DNA from: Pterobdella sp. o SKG-2022
Taxonomy: Eukaryota; Annelida; Clitellata; Hirudinida; Piscicolidae
DNA: 64,000 nt
NCBI GenBank assembly: GCA_964035795.1
Contig: OZ038320.1
Span: 12,785,076-12,849,075 of the forward strand
Direction: 5' to 3'
Both the position numbers and the translations under genes were made by a program. Of this stretch, positions 60,116 through 64,000 are shown one piece after another. The stretch's first letter is position 1. The number at the start of each line of letters is the position of its first letter. The notes beneath the pieces are model-generated. The model made no database searches. It was given only the letters and a program-made list of their open reading frames with translations, and was not told the DNA's origin.

Positions 60116-62250
60116 CTAGAATCTAAATGTAAGCTGTCAGTGATGATCCGGGTCACATCTGCTGTTTCTCGTTTCTTGAAAACCCTCCGCATCATCTTCT
60201 TGTCTCTCGATTTGAATACTTGTTTTTGCCACAGGTCACGTTTCCTTTTTCGGATTTAGTATTTCAGGGTTTGATCTATGGCTTCATAGCTGTCAAAGTG
60301 GATACTCTCTCGGGTCCTCACCGTGTTTCACAGCATTTTGAGTTCACTTATTTTCTTAGTCTTCTACTGGTCGCCTTTCATGCCGACGGCTTTCAGACCG
60401 ACGCAGGTCTTTGCCACTTTAAGGATTGTGGTGTAAATTAAGTGGTAGAGATTGCTACATCCTCTTGGGTTGACCATCCTCAAGAGCTAGGCCTCGGAGT
60501 TGCTCGTTCTTCCAGTCCTACACGAGTCGTTTGGCGCTTCTTTGGCCTATCACCGGGTGTTCTATTGTTATAAGTACGGGTCTGTGGTCGGAAGAGGGAG
60601 TTTGTTGGGATCTAGCTGCAGGACGCTGCCAGGGTTTCGTGTGCAATAGTGAAATTTAACGTTGAGAAGTTGCCCGTTGTCGGGTCTTGTTTCATGGGGT
60701 GGCAGTTGTTTTTAAATGGTGCCGTTCACATCAAACAGCGTTTCCGCAAGCCAATCACCTCTTGCGTCTCCACGTACTGCTTTGTCCCACGCCAAGTCAT
60801 GAGCATTCAGGTCTGCGCATACAATCTTCTGGGGTCTAGGTGTATCGCTTCATCTGATAGGGAAAACTCCCGTCTTTGCAGGTAGTGTGAAGATTCAGGA
60901 GGTAGGTACCAATTCGAGATCATCAATGTTTTCCCGGGAACAGGTATTTTTATTGCTAGACGTTCTAATGGGGAGTTAGTAGTCCATCTTCTCTGGCTCT
61001 TCTTTGCACCAGTCTGTCCCTCCGTAGGGTGAAATAGTCAGTCAGGGCCGGAGTAGCTTCGATTCCTGTAAACAAGCAATATTGATCTCGTTATTTCTAA
61101 AGTGGTCTTTGAGTAACAGCATTTCTTTACAAGATCCCATTTGCATTCCACTGAAATATACGTAGCGTGTCCTTTCTGTAGTCCGGAATGTGTTTATCAA
61201 GCTTTGGCTTGTCGTCTGTCATGTCTGATGTCGGTGGAGCCTGCGTTAAGCATGCTGAGCATGTCCAATCCAGTAAGGCTCGTTGTTGGCTTCACTGGAG
61301 TCTTGTGGTCGCCATGCCCTTGAATTGGAAACTACCTTTACAGTTTGTGCAGATGAGCCAATTTACTGCGAGTTCGATTGTTTCGAAACATTCGCTTTTG
61401 TCTAGGTCGGGGTACTTGTCTCATCCTCGTCACTTTTTTTGTGGCGTTTGCACTTCCATGTGCCTGGTTGCTTTTTGAGTTTTTCTTTTTCAGTCAAGAC
61501 TAGGTCTGTGCATTTAAGGTGGTAGGTGTCGTGGCATGCTGCGCATCTGAATCTAGGCTGCCCCTGTCTTATCATTGGGGAGCACTCGATGCAAGTTGTT
61601 TTCTTTGTGTCAATTCTGGTCTTTGCGTTTTCACTGGTTTCTGGCATTTGGTTGCTGCAACATTAGCATTGGAGGAGGCCGTTTTCGATGCGTTCCCTCA
61701 GTGCACTGCTTGCATTCGTACGTGCTAGATGCGACTGCCTGTTGCAGGTGTGGCAGAAGGCCCCGTTTTGTGTGTGTCTGATAGGCAAGTTACAGACTGT
61801 GCAGCTAAGCTGTCGATTTTTGTAGGGTCGCAGAACGTGCAGATGAATGTGTCAAGTTGGCAAGGCCTTGCTGTTTCTTGTCTCGTTAGGCCGCTAAATT
61901 TCTTGTAACAGTTCCTTGCATCTCGTGCAGGTTATTCCAGCGCTGGTGATTCTTGCCGCAGAATCGGCAAGTTGGTCCAGGGTTCTGTTCGATGTCACCG
62001 GCTTGTAGAAGGAGGTTGGTAAGGATTGACGCTGGGTCTGTTTGGGTCTTGTGAGCGTTCTTGAGACAACGAAACCCAGTGCCTCGGGTATTTGAAAATC
62101 CCTTTGAAGCGTAGTGAGTTTGAAAATCGTTTCGGTGCTCCGTAGGGCTGACACCCGACACAACAGGTAGATAGGGCTGTGAGTGCTGATCCAAAAATTT
62201 CGAAAAACCGTCTCATAAGTTGTGTTGAGGTCTATTTGCAATCAGTAATT
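60116..62250 (-). mobile_element. Outer LINE: 2A motif, zinc-finger array and endonuclease (5' half)
   Basis: Minus strand. An ORF from 62194 leads into a hydrophobic stretch ILTNLLLQAGDIEQNPGP, a 2A-like site. CRFCGK follows at once, and then, over frameshifts, further CxxC units down to 61405: CTRCKE, CTVCNLPIRHTQNGAFCHTC, CIECSPMIRQ, FRCAACHDTYHLKCTDLVL, TWKCKRH (PHD/treble-clef-like). Endonuclease blocks follow: NNEINIACLQESKL near 61055-61095, WLPIRTSSN near 60950-60980 and VCADLNAHDLAWDKAVRGD near 60750-60815. 2A followed by PHD-like fingers is a known start of APE-type LINE ORFs. The reading frame is broken several times. Confidence 0.82.
61973..61996 (-). other. 2A-like ribosome-skipping motif
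   Basis: The eight codons read DIEQNPGP, an exact fit to the D(V/I)ExNPGP consensus, preceded by LLLQAG as in other LINE 2A sites. In such sites the ribosome fails to join the final Gly-Pro bond, releasing the upstream peptide (residues 1-73 of the 62194 frame). The core is intact although the element is decayed. Confidence 0.85.
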
Positions 62251-64000
62251 GCTGAATAGCTTGCTGATCGTATCTTAGAGCTGCTCATAGAATGCATTTT
62301 GAGTCGGTGCGTTGTTTTGGCATGCTATGATTGGAAGCGAGCAATTATAATGCGCTCATTTACAAATGATCAATGATATGTTGAGAACGAGTCCAATGCC
62401 GTCTATCCTGATGTCCGGAATACACTAGTGGGATTCCCAAAATATCAAATTTGTATTGGGTGAAGTTGTAGCATTTGGACTACGTTCCCGTTTGGTAGAG
62501 TTGGTACATTCAAAATCCAAATACAAGTCTAATGTTTAGCATTTAGAATTCGACTCGTTAATCTTTCAACGTTTTCTACATGATGATCAAACGTGATGCA
62601 CTTTTTATTTCTTCTGTTTCTGTAGTGGGTTTTTTTCCCAGATCGGGCTGCTAGCCCAAAACTCAACCTTCCTTCACCCCTAAAGGGATGCCAGACTTGA
62701 AACCTGTATCAAGCGGAGCTGAAACTTTGAAAGAGCGCGGATTAAAAAAGGTAGAAATGTTGGATGTTGGAAAAAAGTTCAAGAATTGTAAACGTGGATA
62801 GAATGCAAAAAATTTTTTTTCGTTTTTTCTCAAAATGCGGAAAACTTTGAGAAATAAAAAGCTTTTTGCTTGTTTCGTTTGGAAAAGACTTTTGACCGAA
62901 TGCCAATGAGAAGCGTTGAAAAGATGGCCCAAAAAAAGCTTGTTCAGGCAGTGAAAAGAAGAATTTGATGTTGATGTAGGTGTCAATCAAACAAAAACAG
63001 TTTTTTTTACAATAGTACTAACTGAAGGGTGAAAGAGGAAGGGAACTAGCTGTTACACAAAGGTTAGACTGAGTTGGAAGGCTTAAGAGTATGTTTTTTT
63101 ATGATAAAACTCAAAAATGGAAAAAATATAGAATATATGTGAGACTCAACAAGATATATAGCTGGGAAACTATAGAAGATTTTTTTTGAAAAAAACCATA
63201 AAAACGGACGTTTCGAATGATGCTGACGGAGATTGAGGTTGGGTAAAGCGATTGTAGAAATTGTGAGACAAGGAAGTTGAGATTTTTGAGTAATGTTGTA
63301 TATGGTTATAGTTGTGTTGAACAGGAGTAGAGGTTTGAGGTTGAGTGTAATAGAAAAAGGAAGCCAAGGTAAGCTTGGAAAGGTTGGATTGTAGACTTGA
63401 GTTAATGTTTGTGAATGTTTATAAGGTTGAAAAGAGAAAAAAAACATAAAAAAAGTAATCTTTGGGAGAGATGCTGATTATTATAAAATGAGCAGTCATT
63501 TGAGCAATAGTGTAAGCCTCGTGAACAAAAATGTTATACTGGTGAATTCAAAAACATTAAAAACAAATGATTTTAAACTAAAAACTCGACACTATGAAAA
63601 TTGAAAAAAAAAATTGATGTTAACAACAAATCAAAAAAACAATTCAGGAATAAACAAGTTATAAATAAACACGCTAAAAGCAAACAAAGTGAAATTATGT
63701 TAAAAATATTAATAAAAATTAATTAAAAATAAAGAATTTAGAAGTAAAAAATTTATAGAAAAAAATTAAATACTTTGAATTTTTAAATATTTGGAATAAT
63801 TTTTGAATGAACTTAAATTGTAATTTTTGGCAATGTACAAACTTGAATGAGTAATTCAAAAACTAAAAATTTGAAAAAAACAAGTTAAAATAATAATAAT
63901 AATAATTTACGAGGTTTATTATATTGATGTTTAACCCAGAGAGCTTCAAGATCACTTGATATTTGTAAAATATTCTATTATAATAATAGGTTATAACAGC
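62251..64000. other. Right-hand flank; AT-rich, no gene seen
   Basis: From about 62250 to 62640 lies moderately GC-rich sequence that may be the outer LINE 5' UTR. Beyond it the sequence is purine-rich then AT-rich, with only chance frames (62663-62990, 63064-63447 minus). A short (AAT)6 run sits at about 63890-63908, possibly another LINE tail. Confidence 0.45.

Noticed and set aside
57287..63447. Many plus-strand ORFs of 60-100 codons in the GC-rich block
   Set aside because: They are antisense shadows of the minus-strand LINE coding regions, where fewer stops occur because of composition.
62663..63447. Minus-strand ORFs of 82-127 codons at the right end
   Set aside because: Phe/Ser/Pro-biased translations of purine-rich low-complexity sequence with no domain.

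Overview
The window is nuclear DNA of a metazoan. The evidence is GT-AG introns (many of 60-400 bp), animal-only families (a COUP-TF nuclear receptor, a HES/HEY bHLH repressor, SERINC, COMMD, CCDC149), and a heavy load of decayed non-LTR retrotransposons. Most of it is strongly AT-rich. The proteins are diverged for their families, which suggests a fast-evolving invertebrate; I cannot name the species. No rRNA, ordinary tRNA gene, CRISPR array or bacterial operon was seen. Because exons are short, the real genes had to be assembled by hand from splice sites and family resemblance. The COMMD, CCDC149, HES and NR2F models close in frame over every junction.

Layout. 1-5850 (+): 3' part of a serine incorporator (SERINC) gene whose start lies left of the window; its last intron holds a tRNA-derived SINE and a 5'-truncated LINE. 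6.5-9.6 kb: graveyard of a piggyBac transposase, an unassigned element and a reverse transcriptase. 10835-11999 (-): complete 5-exon COMMD gene. 12255-17542 (+): complete 12-exon CCDC149 gene, head to head with COMMD across 255 bp. 17.5-23.6 kb: repeats and LINE fragments. 23659-28476 (+): 8-exon multipass membrane protein of unknown family. 28.5-33.1 kb: a foldback/MITE element and a LINE fragment. 33093-34988 (-): 3-exon HES/HEY repressor, with an unexplained 143-codon ORF in its first intron. 35-40 kb: almost empty AT-rich DNA. 40164-42731 (-): complete 6-exon COUP-TF (NR2F). 42.7-49.6 kb: gene-poor DNA with a long compound CA microsatellite and clusters of nuclear-receptor half-sites. 49.7 and 52.8-53.2 kb: two candidate gene ends. 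50.6-51.9, 53.6-54.3 and 56-62.3 kb: LINEs.

The right end (about 56-62.5 kb) is a conspicuously GC-richer block on the minus strand. It is best read as a nested pair: an RNase H-bearing LINE, whose 5' half starts with a 2A-like ribosome-skipping motif and a zinc-finger array, split by a CR1/L2-like LINE with a CCHC-knuckle ORF1.

The cellular genes do not form one pathway. COMMD, SERINC and CCDC149 look like housekeeping or trafficking genes. HES and NR2F are developmental transcription factors set in gene-poor flanks, a usual arrangement for such regulators.
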